A DNA stretch of 64,000 nt, taken from contig CASFNA010000023.1 in the NCBI GenBank assembly GCA_949295905.1, forward strand, positions 62,001 through 126,000, read 5' to 3'. Source of the stretch: an uncultured Prevotellaceae bacterium. GTDB taxonomy: Bacteria > Bacteroidota > Bacteroidia > Bacteroidales > Bacteroidaceae. Shown here in pieces: positions 35,631 to 43,917 of the stretch. The notes below the pieces were generated by a model. The model saw only the letters and a program-made list of their open reading frames with translations. It was not told where the DNA came from and made no database searches. A program made the position numbers and the translations under genes. Every line of letters begins with the position of its first letter. The first letter of the stretch is position 1.

Positions 35631-38093
35631 TTATCTCAATTCTGCGTTAAGTTCTTTCTTCAGATTGTTTATCAATTTACCCATAATGGCATCTATCTGC
35701 TTGTCTGTCAATGTCTTGCTTTCGTCTTGAAGTATGAAATTCACAGCATAGCTCTTTTTGCCTTCAGGCAGGTTCTTACCTTCATAAACGTCGAAAAGCT
35801 CAACCTTTTTCAAGAACTTTCGTTCAGTCTGGTTGGCGATACGTTCAATATCTCCAAACTTCACATTTTTGTCTATCAGCAATGCCAAGTCACGGCTGAC
35901 AGCCGGGTACTTGCTGATTTCATGGAAGCTAACGACATTCTTATTGACAGCTTTCACAACCTCATTCCAATGGATGTCTGCATAATAAACAGTATTGTCT
36001 ATGCCAAACGCTTTCATCAACTTTTTGCTGACTACGCCTAATTCAGCCAAAACTTTACCGTTTCTGGTCTCCAAAGCCATGGCATTGGAAAAGATGTCAT
36101 TATCGGATTCCTTTACAACAACCTGTCCTGAAGCTACGCCAACACGCCTTAACACGTTTACAACATAAGCTTTCAGTTCATAAAATGTAGAGTCTTCATC
36201 TGTATGAGCCCAACTGCCCGACACTCGTTTGCCTGTTACCCAAAGGCCAAGATGCGTTTGCTCCTTATACGCCTGCATCGGATTGTCAGGATTTTGTTTG
36301 GCATGGTTGTATTCATAGACATTGCCAAATTCAAAAAGGCGTAAGTCGGGGTTTTTCCTATTTGCATTATATGCGATACTTTCAAGTCCACCGAACAACA
36401 AGGACGCGCGCATGACATTCAGGTCTGAACTCAACGGATTCATGATTTTTACAAGATTATCTTCATGATAACCGTTCAAACCTGTGTAATAAGCACTCTT
36501 CGTCAAAGAGTTGTTCATAATCTCATTGAAGCCGCATCCAACAAGCTGTTCTCCTATAACGTTCTCCAGCTTATGCTTGTTGTCCTCATAGCCCTTGATT
36601 ACAAGCGAGCTTTTCAGCTGTGTAGGTATCTCCACATTATTATACCCGTAGATGCGCAAGATGTCTTCAACCACATCACAAGGACGCTGCACATCGACAC
36701 GGTAAGGCGGAACGCTAAGCTCTACACCGTCACTTGTCTCAGAATCTATCTTCATTTCCAAGCTTGTGACGATAGACTTTATCGTTTCAGGCTTTAACTC
36801 CTTCCCTATCAGGCTATTTACATAATCATACCTCAACGAGACTTTGAAGTCTTGTATCGGTTTCGGATAAACATCGTTGATTTCCATAGACACCTTGCCA
36901 CCGACAAGTTCCTTGCACATGATGGCAGCCTGCTTCAGCGCATATATTACTCCATTGGGGTCTATTCCACGTTCAAAACGGAACGAGGCGTCCGTGCTAA
37001 GGCCGTGGCGGCGTGCGCTTTTCCTTATCCACATAGGATGGAAGTATGCGCTTTCAAGGACTACGTTCCTTGTCGTCTCATACGTGCCGCTGCCTTTTCC
37101 TCCAAATACGCCGGCTATGCACATCGCGTCTTCCTCGTTGCATATTGCAAGGTCGTGTGAGCCGAGCTTGTGCTCTACTCCGTCCAGTGTAACGAACGGT
37201 GTGCCTTCAGGCATGGTCTTGACTACAATATGATGGCCTGCCACCATGTCGGCGTCAAAGCAATGCAACGGCTGGCCGTAAGCCATCATTATATAATTGG
37301 TGATGTCTACGATGTTGTTTATCGGGCGCAGGCCTATTACGCGGAGCCTGTCTTGCAGCCATGCCGGGCTTTCCTTGACCTCGCAATCGGTTATGCTGAC
37401 GCAGGCATAGCGTTTGCAGGCGTCATCGTTCTCTATTGTCACCTTTACAGGCAGGTCATTGTTGTCAACGGTGAAACCATTGCAGTCAGGACGATGCAGC
37501 GACGTTTCATAGCCATTGCGTACCAGCCATGCGTAAAGGTCGCGCGCTACGCCCCAATGAGACAGCGCGTCGGCACGGTTGGCGGTTATGTCAATCTCGA
37601 TGAGCCAGTCGCTTTCAAGGTTGTAATATTCTGCCGCAGGCTGGCCCACCTTGGCATCTTCAGGCAATACAATTATTCCGTCATGGCTTGTGCCTACGCC
37701 TATTTCGTCTTCGGCACATATCATACCGAAACTTTCCACGCCACGCAGTTTGGATTTTTTTATTACAAATTCCTTGTCGCCGTCATACAGGACGCAGCCC
37801 AAGTCGGCAACTATTACCTTCTGTCCTGCGGCAACGTTCGGAGCGCCGCATACAATTTGTGACGGCGTTTCGCGTCCAAGGTCAACAGTAGTGACATGCA
37901 GATGGTCTGAATTCGGGTGGAGTTCACATGTAAGCACTTTGCCTACATACAAGCCTTTAAGTCCGCCCTTGATGCTCTGCACTTCCTCTAAAGCGTCTAC
38001 TTCAAGTCCGGTAGATGTAAGGGCGTCGCAAACTTCTTGAGGCGTAAGGGTGAAATCAACGTATTCCTTAAGCCATTTATAAGATATGTTCAT
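35631..38093 (-). CDS. pheT: Phenylalanine--tRNA ligase beta subunit
   Basis: An 820-residue subunit that together with PheS charges tRNA-Phe. Domains in order: tRNA-binding EMAP-like (about 40-150), B3/B4 editing domain (about 210-380), B5 (about 400-475), core domain, and the C-terminal anticodon-binding FDX-ACB (about 725-818). The start MNISYKWLKEYVDF is typical. I chose the ATG at 38093; the frame continues upstream but this adds non-conserved sequence through the promoter. No pheS lies near it, as is common in Bacteroidota. The promoter at 38128-38158 is consensus. Confidence 0.97.
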   Translation of the reverse strand: MNISYKWLKEYVDFTLTPQEVCDALTSTGLEVDALEEVQSIKGGLKGLYVGKVLTCELHPNSDHLHVTTVDLGRETPSQIVCGAPNVAAGQKVIVADLGCVLYDGDKEFVIKKSKLRGVESFGMICAEDEIGVGTSHDGIIVLPEDAKVGQPAAEYYNLESDWLIEIDITANRADALSHWGVARDLYAWLVRNGYETSLHRPDCNGFTVDNNDLPVKVTIENDDACKRYACVSITDCEVKESPAWLQDRLRVIGLRPINNIVDITNYIMMAYGQPLHCFDADMVAGHHIVVKTMPEGTPFVTLDGVEHKLGSHDLAICNEEDAMCIAGVFGGKGSGTYETTRNVVLESAYFHPMWIRKSARRHGLSTDASFRFERGIDPNGVIYALKQAAIMCKELVGGKVSMEINDVYPKPIQDFKVSLRYDYVNSLIGKELKPETIKSIVTSLEMKIDSETSDGVELSVPPYRVDVQRPCDVVEDILRIYGYNNVEIPTQLKSSLVIKGYEDNKHKLENVIGEQLVGCGFNEIMNNSLTKSAYYTGLNGYHEDNLVKIMNPLSSDLNVMRASLLFGGLESIAYNANRKNPDLRLFEFGNVYEYNHAKQNPDNPMQAYKEQTHLGLWVTGKRVSGSWAHTDEDSTFYELKAYVVNVLRRVGVASGQVVVKESDNDIFSNAMALETRNGKVLAELGVVSKKLMKAFGIDNTVYYADIHWNEVVKAVNKNVVSFHEISKYPAVSRDLALLIDKNVKFGDIERIANQTERKFLKKVELFDVYEGKNLPEGKKSYAVNFILQDESKTLTDKQIDAIMGKLINNLKKELNAELR

Positions 38094-38127
38094 CGCGAAT
38101 TGATTTATGCAATTTTTTAACCGACCG

Positions 38128-38158
38128 CAAAAGTAGTAATTTTTGGTCACTTGAACAA
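38128..38158 (-). promoter_or_regulatory. Promoter of pheT
   Basis: On the minus strand TTG (38158-38156) and TACTTTTG (38135-38128) are 20 bases apart, 35 bases before the ATG. Confidence 0.78.
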
Positions 38159-38218
38159 AAGTTTGCGGTAAAAACAACAGGTTATGCTTCAATCGTGCTT
38201 TAAACGTGACGGCAATGA

Positions 38219-39151
38219 TTACCGCCCCGAAAGCCTGACTACTCTCATACCCGTCATGGTGCGTTGCTTTTGCAGATAAGTGTACAGCGTCTGCGGTTCT
38301 TCTACGACCTTGTGCCTAAGGCTGGAGGCGTTTAGCAGGTGCAGCCCGTCATCATGCCACACGGCGAAGCCTATGTGCTGTATGTCAAGTCCTTTCAGCG
38401 TGGTGGTAAGGGCTATGATGTCACCGTCTTTTACCGTGTTCCGTAATAAAGACGTATTCTTTACTGCGGATTTAGGAATGTATTTGAATGCCAGCTTGTT
38501 CAGGCTTTTTTCCGTTTCAGATATTTGCGGCACGTATTCAGGGTTTTCCTTCAGCATTTTGTATTTGCTTGGATATGTTGACATATAATATACGTTGATT
38601 TTCTGTGTTGCTGAAAACGGGGGCACCGGCGACTGTATTTCGCGGCACAAGCCCTTGGCTGTGTTGTCTTCTATCCAGTCGGTAAAGTAATGCAGTCGGC
38701 TTACATAATGAGGAACGGCTCCGCCACGGTAACGTATCTTCTGCAAATTGGCGCAGAATGCACTGAACGAATAGGCTTTTTGCCTGACGCACATGGTCAG
38801 GGCCACAACGTTTTCTACATACGTGGTACAGTCAAGCTGCCTAAGGTTGACAACAAGACGCTCGCGCTTGTTTATTTCAAGAGTGTGCGCCACGTAAGGC
38901 AGGCCAAGCAATTTGCGCGCAAAATATATCGTGAAATTTGTCCCTTCCGCCTGGCGGCGTGCGCCGTCGAGCAGTGAAACGACCTTCATGCTGTCCGATT
39001 TGCTGTATTGTACATACTCCGCGACACTTTGTTTGACGCTGTTTTCATTTGATGAGGCATGTTGCCATGTCGGCTTTTCGCCGCAGACAGGCACACTGGC
39101 AAAGGCCATGCTGAAAACCGTTGATATGAGAATGCGATATGGTTTGTTCAT
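38219..39151 (-). CDS. DUF1460 amidase-like protein
   Basis: A 310-residue exported protein: signal peptide (about 1-22), then the DUF1460 fold, which structural genomics placed among NlpC/P60-like papain-fold enzymes. Likely catalytic Cys lies in LRQLDCTTYVENVVAL (about residue 108), and a His in LQHIGFAVWHDDGLHLLNASS (C-terminal part). The family is annotated as N-acetylmuramoyl-L-alanine amidase-like, so peptidoglycan cleavage is probable. I chose ATG 39151; a TTG two codons earlier is not needed. It lies between pheT and a palindromic array. Confidence 0.88.
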   Translation of the reverse strand: MNKPYRILISTVFSMAFASVPVCGEKPTWQHASSNENSVKQSVAEYVQYSKSDSMKVVSLLDGARRQAEGTNFTIYFARKLLGLPYVAHTLEINKRERLVVNLRQLDCTTYVENVVALTMCVRQKAYSFSAFCANLQKIRYRGGAVPHYVSRLHYFTDWIEDNTAKGLCREIQSPVPPFSATQKINVYYMSTYPSKYKMLKENPEYVPQISETEKSLNKLAFKYIPKSAVKNTSLLRNTVKDGDIIALTTTLKGLDIQHIGFAVWHDDGLHLLNASSLRHKVVEEPQTLYTYLQKQRTMTGMRVVRLSGR

Positions 39152-39185
39152 GAACAATTTATATTTGAAGATGCTTGTATTTGTA

Positions 39186-39264
39186 AAAGACCGTCAATCG
39201 CGCCCTCAAAGGCCGTCTTTGACCGGGTTAAAGACGGCCTTTGAGAATGCCAAAGACGGCATAT
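39186..39264. repeat. 22-base palindromic array, four exactly spaced units
   Basis: Units AAAGACCGTCAAT (39186), AAAGGCCGTCTTT (39208), AAAGACGGCCTTT (39230) and AAAGACGGCATAT (39252) start exactly 22 bases apart. Units two and three are perfect reverse complements (13 of 13). Spacers are CGCGCCCTC, GACCGGGTT and GAGAATGCC. The array ends with TGGAAAGCG, like the ending at 58.1 kb. It lies between the DUF1460 start and the Gfo/Idh stop. Confidence 0.92.
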
Positions 39265-39290
39265 TGGAAAGCGTATTGAATGAAAACTTG

Positions 39291-40274
39291 TCAGAATTTG
39301 CCTAAAATCCTGTCCATCACCCAGTTAACCGGGGTTGCCGAGACGCTTGTACATGAGCATACGCCTATACCCTGCAAGTCTTCAATCACGGCTTTTATTA
39401 TCGGTAGCTGCACATATGGAGGGTTTGGTACGGTGATGCTTGTAGTGCCTTCGCTTGTCACGAGCTGGATAGGGTCATAATTGTAAACCGAGAAACACAG
39501 CATTCCCTTGTCCCCGATTACTTCTATGCGGTCTTCCCTTGCCGACTTATGTCCGACGAAACACCACGAGCCGCTTCCGGGCAGTCCGCTTTCAAAACGG
39601 AAACACGCACTGACGCTGTCTTCTGCCTGATACAAGCCGGCGCGGTTGGCGCACATGCCTTCAGCTTCGACTATGACCCCGAACAGGTCTTGCAGCAAGT
39701 CGAGCTGGTGAGGAGCAAGGTCGTAGAAGTAGCCGCCGCCGGCAATGTCGGGCTGCAAACGCCACGGAAGGGTTGCTCCTGCCGAGTAGTCAAGGTCGCG
39801 TGGAGGGCAAGAGAACCTTATTTGTACGTTCATTATGTCGCCAATTCTTTTTTGTTGTATGATGTCCTTCACCTTCTTAAAATATGGCAGGTATCTTCTG
39901 TAATATGCCACGAAGCACGGAACTCCCGTCTGTTCGCTTACACGGTTAATCCTCGCGCAGTCGTCGTAATTGGCTGCCAACGGCTTTTCCACATAGACAG
40001 GCTTGCCGGCACGCATCGCCATGATGGCGAATGTGGCGTGGCTTGAAGGCGGCGTGGCTATGTAAATGGCGTTTACGTCAGGGTCGTTGATAAGCTCTTG
40101 GGCATCGGTGTACCATCTTTTCACATGGTGGCGTTCGGCGTATGAGCGTGCCTTGTCGGCATTGCGGCTCATCACGGCAATCACTTCAGAGCCTTCAACA
40201 TCGTTGAAGGCAGGCCCCGACTTCTTTTCTGTAACTTCGCCGCAACCTATAAATCCCCATTTTAGAAGTTTCAT
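39291..40274 (-). CDS. Gfo/Idh/MocA-family oxidoreductase
   Basis: A 327-residue NAD(P)-dependent dehydrogenase. The Rossmann start is KWGFIGCGEVTEKKS (GxGxxx variant), followed by YIATPPSSHATFAIMAMRAGKPVYVEKPLAANYDD with the catalytic-motif Lys of EKP. The C-terminal beta domain is typical. Substrates are sugars or polyols; which one is unknown. It has a candidate -7 element (CAAAGTTA, 40391-40398, minus) and is transcribed divergently from a membrane protein gene. Confidence 0.92.
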   Translation of the reverse strand: MKLLKWGFIGCGEVTEKKSGPAFNDVEGSEVIAVMSRNADKARSYAERHHVKRWYTDAQELINDPDVNAIYIATPPSSHATFAIMAMRAGKPVYVEKPLAANYDDCARINRVSEQTGVPCFVAYYRRYLPYFKKVKDIIQQKRIGDIMNVQIRFSCPPRDLDYSAGATLPWRLQPDIAGGGYFYDLAPHQLDLLQDLFGVIVEAEGMCANRAGLYQAEDSVSACFRFESGLPGSGSWCFVGHKSAREDRIEVIGDKGMLCFSVYNYDPIQLVTSEGTTSITVPNPPYVQLPIIKAVIEDLQGIGVCSCTSVSATPVNWVMDRILGKF

Positions 40275-40341
40275 TACATTATTATATTAGATGAATTGTT
40301 TTTATAAAAATGGTAAACTGCCATTTGATTGGCGTGCATGA

Positions 40342-40364
40342 AGATGCCCGCATCGGGCATATCC
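40342..40364. other. Hairpin in the divergent gap
   Basis: ATGCCCG and CGGGCAT form a 7-base stem with a three-base loop. A second small hairpin (AAATGG/CCATTT) lies just upstream. They are in the gap between the divergent Gfo/Idh gene and membrane gene, so could be operators or RNA hairpins. No further evidence. Confidence 0.35.
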
Positions 40365-40443
40365 CCATCCTACAACCGCTTATTTTCGGGCAAAGTTAGC
40401 AATTTTTATCCATATCATGGTTTCATATTATTAAGAATATTGC

Positions 40444-40451
40444 TACCTTTG
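40444..40451 (+). promoter_or_regulatory. Candidate -7 element of the membrane protein gene
   Basis: TACCTTTG matches TAnnTTTG, about 90 bases before the ATG at 40544. Confidence 0.45.
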
Positions 40452-40543
40452 TGGCAAAAATCCAACAATTGACGAATTGTCATGGTAAAAGCGAAAGCAA
40501 AACAACCATAGGCTGCGTCAATGTCATATAAAAACACATTAGC

Positions 40544-41428
40544 ATGGATAATCTAAAACAAGCCTCGATAAGCAAAAGCCGCAGCTATACGGCTTGTCTG
40601 TCTGAAGCGCACAGCATGTTCTTCGACAATATTCGAAACATTTTCAGCCGTACCTGGGCTTATTGCCTGGTATTGGCTCTTGTGTCGGCTGTGTATCTGT
40701 CGCTCTATATACACGTCATGCTTTATGGTAACAATACAGGGGTTACAATAGCATTGTGCGTGGCGTCACTTGCAACTTTGGCTGCTGAAATAGCATATTA
40801 CGCAAAGGTAATTAGCCTCGTTAACGGCCGCCCTATGAAATGGAACATCGCAAGATGCACCAACATAGCGGCCTGCTACATAGCGTTTTGCGTTGTGCTT
40901 GTCTCGGTTTATGCTTTCGTGGCTTATGGCGTGGTTATGGCCAAACAGCCAGTTAGTTTGGTGGAGATGCAGCCTCTTTTCTACATATTTGGAGGTGTGT
41001 CTATAATTGTAATGTTTCTATTGCTTCCGTTCATATATGTGGCTATGAAGTATTTTATGGAACCAGAAAGCAGGCTTGGTAAGATAATATTCAAGTCATA
41101 TAAAACCGGATTGCGCCATTGGGGGCTGATATTCACGGCATTGTTCATTGCTACACTTTGTGCTTCAGTCTGCGCAGTGCTTGTCTCAATACCTATGTTC
41201 ATAGTCTTGGCCGCAAACTCATTTTCGGTATATGGTGTGAACTTCATCGGCGACCCTACAGGCCTGCCGTCTTATTTTACGGCAATACAGCTTGTTGTTT
41301 TCATACTGACGTTTTTTATATGGGAATATGTAAATATCTTTATCCTTTTTGTATGTTATTTCCTTTATGGCAGCATAAGTACGAAGGAAAAAGAAAAGAA
41401 AGAGTTGGTTAAAGAACTAAAAGGCTGA
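40544..41428 (+). CDS. Multi-pass membrane protein, unknown function
   Basis: A 294-residue protein with about six membrane helices: near 40-58, 66-86, 105-130, 145-170, 204-228 and 245-280. It has a charged C-terminal tail rich in Lys and Glu, and a short cytoplasmic N-terminus. No transporter or enzyme motif is visible. The stop (TGA) is separated by one base from the hisB ATG, so it is translated together with hisB. This coupling of a membrane protein with histidine synthesis has no obvious explanation. Confidence 0.78.
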   Translation: MDNLKQASISKSRSYTACLSEAHSMFFDNIRNIFSRTWAYCLVLALVSAVYLSLYIHVMLYGNNTGVTIALCVASLATLAAEIAYYAKVISLVNGRPMKWNIARCTNIAACYIAFCVVLVSVYAFVAYGVVMAKQPVSLVEMQPLFYIFGGVSIIVMFLLLPFIYVAMKYFMEPESRLGKIIFKSYKTGLRHWGLIFTALFIATLCASVCAVLVSIPMFIVLAANSFSVYGVNFIGDPTGLPSYFTAIQLVVFILTFFIWEYVNIFILFVCYFLYGSISTKEKEKKELVKELKG

Positions 41429-41429
41429 A

Positions 41430-42515
41430 ATGACGGCTATGGGAAAACAGCGCATCTTGTTTATCGACCGTGACGGAACGCTTGTTGAAGAACCGTATGA
41501 CGAGCAAGTAGATTCGTTTGATAAATTGAAGTTTGTAACTGGGGTTTTCAGGAACTTGGGCTTCATACGTTCACACCTTGATTTCCGCTTTGTCATGGTA
41601 AGCAATCAAGATGGTCTCGGTACAAGTTCTTTCCCCGAAGATACGTTTTGGCCTGTACATAATTTCATTCTGCAAACTCTTTCCGGTGAAGGAATAACAT
41701 TTGATGATATTCTTATAGACCGCCATTTTCCGGAAGACAATCATCCTTGCCGCAAGCCTGGAACGGGGATGCTTACCGAGTATTTGAACAATTCGGAATA
41801 TGACATAAAAGGAAGTTTTGTCATAGGCGACCGCGACACAGACCGCCTGCTTGCCGAAAATATAGGCTGCAAGGCCCTTATACTCGGTAAGGACGGCATG
41901 ACATGGGATAAAATAGCGGAAATATTATTCGCCGGTGAACGTGTGGCAGAAGTAAAAAGGACAACCCGGGAGACAGACATCCATGTGACACTGAACGTTG
42001 ACGGTACTGGGAAATGCGACATATCGACAGGCATAGGCTTCTTTGACCATATGCTTGAACAGATAAGCCGTCACGGCATGATGGACATGACAATACACAC
42101 GAATGGAGACCTTCATGTAGATGAGCATCATACAATAGAAGATACGGCTCTTGCATTAGGCGAATGCCTGAATATGGCGCTTGGCGACAAGCGCGGAATG
42201 GAGCGTTACGGTTACAGCCTGCCAATGGATGATTGCTTATGTCAGGTTGCCCTTGATTTCGGAGGAAGGCCATGGCTCGTATGGGATGCGGAGTTCAAAC
42301 GGGAAAAAATCGGAGAAATGCCAACTGAAATGTTTTTCCATTTTTTCAAGAGTCTCAGCGATGCCGCACGCATGAACCTTAACATAAAGGCCGAGGGACA
42401 GAATGAACACCACAAGATAGAAGGCATATTCAAAGCTTTGTCACGCGCTCTTCGAATGGCTGTCAGACGTGACATTTATCATTATGAACTGCCTACCACA
42501 AAAGGAATTTTATAG
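41430..42515 (+). CDS. hisB: Bifunctional histidinol-phosphatase/imidazoleglycerol-phosphate dehydratase
   Basis: A 361-residue enzyme for two steps of histidine synthesis. The N-terminal HAD phosphatase (about 1-165) has [12 protein letters not shown] with Asp13 and Asp15, plus [11 protein letters not shown]. The C-terminal dehydratase (about 170-361) has [27 protein letters not shown] and [17 protein letters not shown]. The fusion is that of enterobacteria and of Bacteroidota. No other his gene is in the window. It is coupled to the preceding membrane gene by a one-base gap. Confidence 0.97.
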   Translation: MTAMGKQRILFIDRDGTLVEEPYDEQVDSFDKLKFVTGVFRNLGFIRSHLDFRFVMVSNQDGLGTSSFPEDTFWPVHNFILQTLSGEGITFDDILIDRHFPEDNHPCRKPGTGMLTEYLNNSEYDIKGSFVIGDRDTDRLLAENIGCKALILGKDGMTWDKIAEILFAGERVAEVKRTTRETDIHVTLNVDGTGKCDISTGIGFFDHMLEQISRHGMMDMTIHTNGDLHVDEHHTIEDTALALGECLNMALGDKRGMERYGYSLPMDDCLCQVALDFGGRPWLVWDAEFKREKIGEMPTEMFFHFFKSLSDAARMNLNIKAEGQNEHHKIEGIFKALSRALRMAVRRDIYHYELPTTKGIL

Positions 42516-42538
42516 CTGAAACATACAACAGTTGTATT

Positions 42539-43159
42539 TCATTTGTCAACAAAAGCAAATATGAACAGTGTTGAATGAAAAAGTTGAATAGCCAATATAT
42601 ATATTGGAAATAACGGAGCAGACATTATAATGCCTGAACATAGACTGTTGAAGGCGTCTCCAATACCGGCGAACGTTCCACAAAGCATTCCATATAAAAG
42701 CGACATAACCATGAGTACAAATGCAAGTATTGGTACAATGGCTGCACTAAACGGACTTGGAAATAGATTTCCAGAAACACCGACCAATATGGCGTGAGGC
42801 ACAAATGCCAATAATATTATACAAATACAGGAAAGCACGAAAACGGCAATCGACGAATATACGGCATGGCGTTGACGGTATGTAAGCCCTACCCCTTTAC
42901 CTAACTTGATAATTGCATTACCTAAACCGCTTTTTACAAAAGAGCCATATGACATGGCCCAGAGAAGCATCCATACGAGAAATTGGCTTGAAATATTATT
43001 GGCGAAACTTCCCATAAACCATCGTATACCCTCACCGCTCAACAACGATTTTAACGGCAAGGACGGAACTACAGCAGCGACTATCCATGAGAACAAGACC
43101 AGAAAGACTTGTATAATGACCAATATGATTGCAATAGTTGGGAATAATTTACGCATCAT
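42539..43159 (-). CDS. AbgT-like half-size membrane protein
   Basis: A 206-residue hydrophobic protein with about five membrane helices. The segment SLPLKSLLSGEGIRWFMGSFANN resembles the N-terminal region of AbgT (p-aminobenzoyl-glutamate) transporters, but the family is about 500 residues long, so this is less than half. It could be a shortened relative of its own kind, or a remnant that keeps an open frame. It begins 21 bases after the response-regulator stop and may be in the same transcript. The assignment rests on one similar stretch only. Confidence 0.55.
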   Translation of the reverse strand: MMRKLFPTIAIILVIIQVFLVLFSWIVAAVVPSLPLKSLLSGEGIRWFMGSFANNISSQFLVWMLLWAMSYGSFVKSGLGNAIIKLGKGVGLTYRQRHAVYSSIAVFVLSCICIILLAFVPHAILVGVSGNLFPSPFSAAIVPILAFVLMVMSLLYGMLCGTFAGIGDAFNSLCSGIIMSAPLFPIYILAIQLFHSTLFIFAFVDK

Positions 43160-43179
43160 GTCATCAATCTAATAATATA

Positions 43180-43911
43180 TTAATTGTCATCCGGATGTAA
43201 ATTGTCCGCATCAAGAATATGGAGTTCTATGGCTCTTGTGACAAGTCTGGTTGCATTTACCCCAATGCCACCGTTACCGTCAGGAAACAGTTTGCGCACA
43301 AGTTCATTTTGTCTTTTCTCAAGGCTTTTCACTCCGAATGGCATTCCGTGTAAGCCTGTTATCTGCTCTTTCGTATATCCAAGGGCGAGATGACGGAGGA
43401 AACGTTCGTCATATTCATCTATTTCATAGTTGACAAGTGCCTCCTGTCGTATTATTTGGCTATTCACACTTTGTTTGAAACGCTTTATTATTTTTTCAAG
43501 TATAGGTTGATTGAATACAAATTTCCGACCGTCCATAACGTTTACGATATCCCTCCTTGTCAGCAACTCTCCGCTTTTAAGTATTATGCCGTCACATCCG
43601 GCATCAAGTGCGTCCACCCATAACTTCTCGTTTAGGATTTCGCCTGTGAAAATAAGGACTTTCATATCATGATATATGTCTTTGGTGTGTCGACATATTT
43701 CCACTCCGACAGTAGTCGAACCTCCGAGTCCTAAGTCAAGCAACACTAAGTCCGGCTTTTGTTGTTTCAGTAAGTGCCAATATTCGGCCTCATTGCTTGC
43801 TGTGCCTATGATATCTGCTTCAGGCACATCATTTCTCAAAATGCCTTCTGTGCCTTTCAATTCCAGGGGCACATCTTCTACAATTATAACTTTGAAATTT
43901 TCCATACTCAT
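43180..43911 (-). CDS. Response regulator with degenerate LuxR-like end
   Basis: A 243-residue protein. The receiver domain (about 5-125) has acidic Glu12 and Asp13, phosphoacceptor Asp59 in DLVLLDLGLGG, Thr in LIFTGE and Lys in IILKSGE. The C-terminus (about 165-235) is LuxR/GerE-like in predicted helix pattern (FLRHLALGYTKEQI...LEKRQNELVRKLF) but diverges from the consensus. It is the partner of the large sensor kinase, starting 6 bases after its stop. The DNA-binding targets are unknown; nearby kdgK and eda are candidates. Confidence 0.85.
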   Translation of the reverse strand: MSMENFKVIIVEDVPLELKGTEGILRNDVPEADIIGTASNEAEYWHLLKQQKPDLVLLDLGLGGSTTVGVEICRHTKDIYHDMKVLIFTGEILNEKLWVDALDAGCDGIILKSGELLTRRDIVNVMDGRKFVFNQPILEKIIKRFKQSVNSQIIRQEALVNYEIDEYDERFLRHLALGYTKEQITGLHGMPFGVKSLEKRQNELVRKLFPDGNGGIGVNATRLVTRAIELHILDADNLHPDDN

Positions 43912-43917
43912 GATATT

